From NCBI GenBank assembly GCA_951230915.1, contig OX579638.1, positions 20,788,696 to 20,852,695 of the forward strand: a DNA stretch of 64,000 nt. Direction: 5' to 3'. A model generated the notes under the pieces. The model was not told where the DNA came from, did not search any database, and saw only the letters and a program-made list of their open reading frames with translations. Both the position numbers and the translations under genes were made by a program. Below, piece after piece: positions 62,757 through 64,000 of this stretch (the stretch's first letter is position 1; every line of letters starts with the position of its first letter). This stretch comes from Antitrichia curtipendula (Eukaryota > Streptophyta > Bryopsida > Hypnales > Leucodontaceae).

Positions 62757-64000
62757 TCTCCAGCTACAATTAGCCCCAGGGAGGTAAACTGGGTGCTTGC
62801 AGTTGTGCTCATCTGCAGACGCCCATTTCATATCTCCAAGCACCACACGGTCCACATATCCGGGGCAGACCTAACCATCCCTTTTCAATAGGTTTGTTTG
62901 TCAAGGGACAACTACTAAGTTACTCCCCAGAGCTCGAATTCACGGCCAGAATTCTGGTACATTGCACCACATGCAATTGGGCGCCGTACCTCGAAATGGA
63001 CAGGATTCATAAAGACGACCTCCACAGCTTCTCCCTCAACGTCGCCTCTTTCTCAAAAAGCCCTGATAAAACCACCACCACCGATGTCTTGCAACTAAAC
63101 CACGAAAAGAACGCAAAATCGGGATTAGCCAGACCCTCCACACGTCGCTTCAATCCTCCCAACCTCGTGAGCACCATAGCCACTGAACAAGGCTCACTCA
63201 ACTCAAGCACCAGCGCGAGCGCAATTCACCATATCCAGTGGCCCGAAATCCTACCCCTGGCTGCGCATGATCAGCCAACTCGTTATAAGGAATCTCAGCT
63301 CATCATCCCCCTCCCCCTCCAGTTTCAACGGCAAATCCCCTCCCGTTCTCGCCAAAGTGAAGCACGAGCTCTGTCTCTATCACACCCCAAGTCCAAGCTC
63401 CGTTAACCCCATGTAAAGCACCCCAAATATCTGCCGAACTGCACCACACCCTCAGTTCCCAATTAGACCGTCACGCACCCACTCGGAAGATCAATGGGGG
63501 AATATCGATGAGCGGTAACTTCGTTTCCGTCCTACCACCTACAACTTCGACAGTCTGGAAGGTAAGGTCCGAGTCAAAGAGGGGAAAAGACGATAGGCTT
63601 CCGTCCGCCTCTCTCCTTCAGTCAAGCTCTACCTTAAGCTTAACTTATTGTTTAGTTTCGTGACTTTGAGTGTGACTTTGTCAGTCCTTCCGGTTTGGGT
63701 TTCCTTTCTTTTCTTCTGTGAACTGAAGCTCCACTGCAGTGCTCAAAATCCGGGAGTTTCTTCCGAAGCTCGTGGCTTTTCGGCCTTCTTCATCGTCCAT
63801 CGGCTCTCTGCTCGGGTGCTCGGCTTGCAGGAGGCTATGACCTGAGCGGAATGCGTGATTACGGGTTGCTTCGAAACTAACCTGGGATTACTAAGTTGAG
63901 ACTTTCTGTGGTTAATTCTGTTCTGAATCGGTAGATTAGGGCGGACTGGAGGTTTATGATAAAACTCAGTTTGGGAGTTGGTTATTAGATGTGACAGTTT
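62757..64000. other. Upstream region of the receptor kinase
   Basis: GC-richer DNA that should contain the kinase promoter and 5' UTR on the minus strand. A 170-codon + frame (62894-63406) is basic and Ser/Pro-rich without a domain and is likely a chance frame. No TATA box was assigned confidently. Confidence 0.35.

Noticed and set aside
62894..63406. 170-codon + strand frame upstream of the receptor kinase
   Set aside because: Basic, Ser/Pro-rich composition and position in the kinase promoter or leader suggest a chance frame.
1..64000. tRNA, rRNA, CRISPR and bacterial-type defence systems
   Set aside because: No cloverleaf, rRNA core or regularly spaced array with unique spacers was seen; the window is plant nuclear DNA.

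Overview
The window looks like nuclear DNA of a land plant. It holds a three-exon leucine-rich-repeat receptor kinase with GT-AG introns, a remnant of a plant-type CACTA (En/Spm) transposon, a decayed LTR-retrotransposon gag region, and many small inverted-repeat elements in AT-rich DNA. Compact introns, long AT-rich repeat blocks and the form of the kinase would fit a moss or another seed-free plant, but no single sequence feature settles this. No bacterial-style operon, CRISPR array, tRNA or rRNA was recognised.

Layout. (1) 1-5.7 kb is less AT-rich and carries a degraded autonomous CACTA element on the + strand, with a tnp2/DUF4218 exon and a DUF4216 exon. (2) 5.8-15.4 kb is AT-rich non-coding DNA with an eight-unit array of about 96-bp repeats and a 440-bp foldback element. 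(3) 15.4-37 kb is a nest of repeats. A block on the + strand (about 15.4-22.9 kb) is collinear with an inverted block (about 37.0-29.2 kb). Both hold an LTR-like promoter block with a TATA box and a ~0.9-kb terminal-inverted-repeat (TIR) element. The left copy has two later insertions, a 583-bp Stowaway-like MITE and a ~2.2-kb unknown element. The right copy keeps a gypsy-type gag pseudogene. A third, diverged LTR-like block lies at 25.2-27.1 kb. (4) 37-49 kb is AT-rich DNA with CACTA-type MITEs, a nearly perfect 504-bp palindromic Harbinger-like element, further TIR-family copies and a second foldback copy. (5) 49.2-64 kb is richer in GC and gene-like: a minus-strand gene of unknown function with three phase-consistent 3' exons (54.07-55.26 kb), then the LRR receptor kinase (58.63-62.76 kb, minus strand).

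The two host genes show no evident functional link. The repeats record successive insertions: for several of them the empty site, or an uninterrupted copy, is present in the same window, so their boundaries can be read directly. The most unusual structures are the 504-bp hairpin element, the large inverted pair of LTR-like blocks, a shared 16-bp core that recurs four times inside these repeats, and several short-period arrays (20, 23, 26, 61 and 96 bp).
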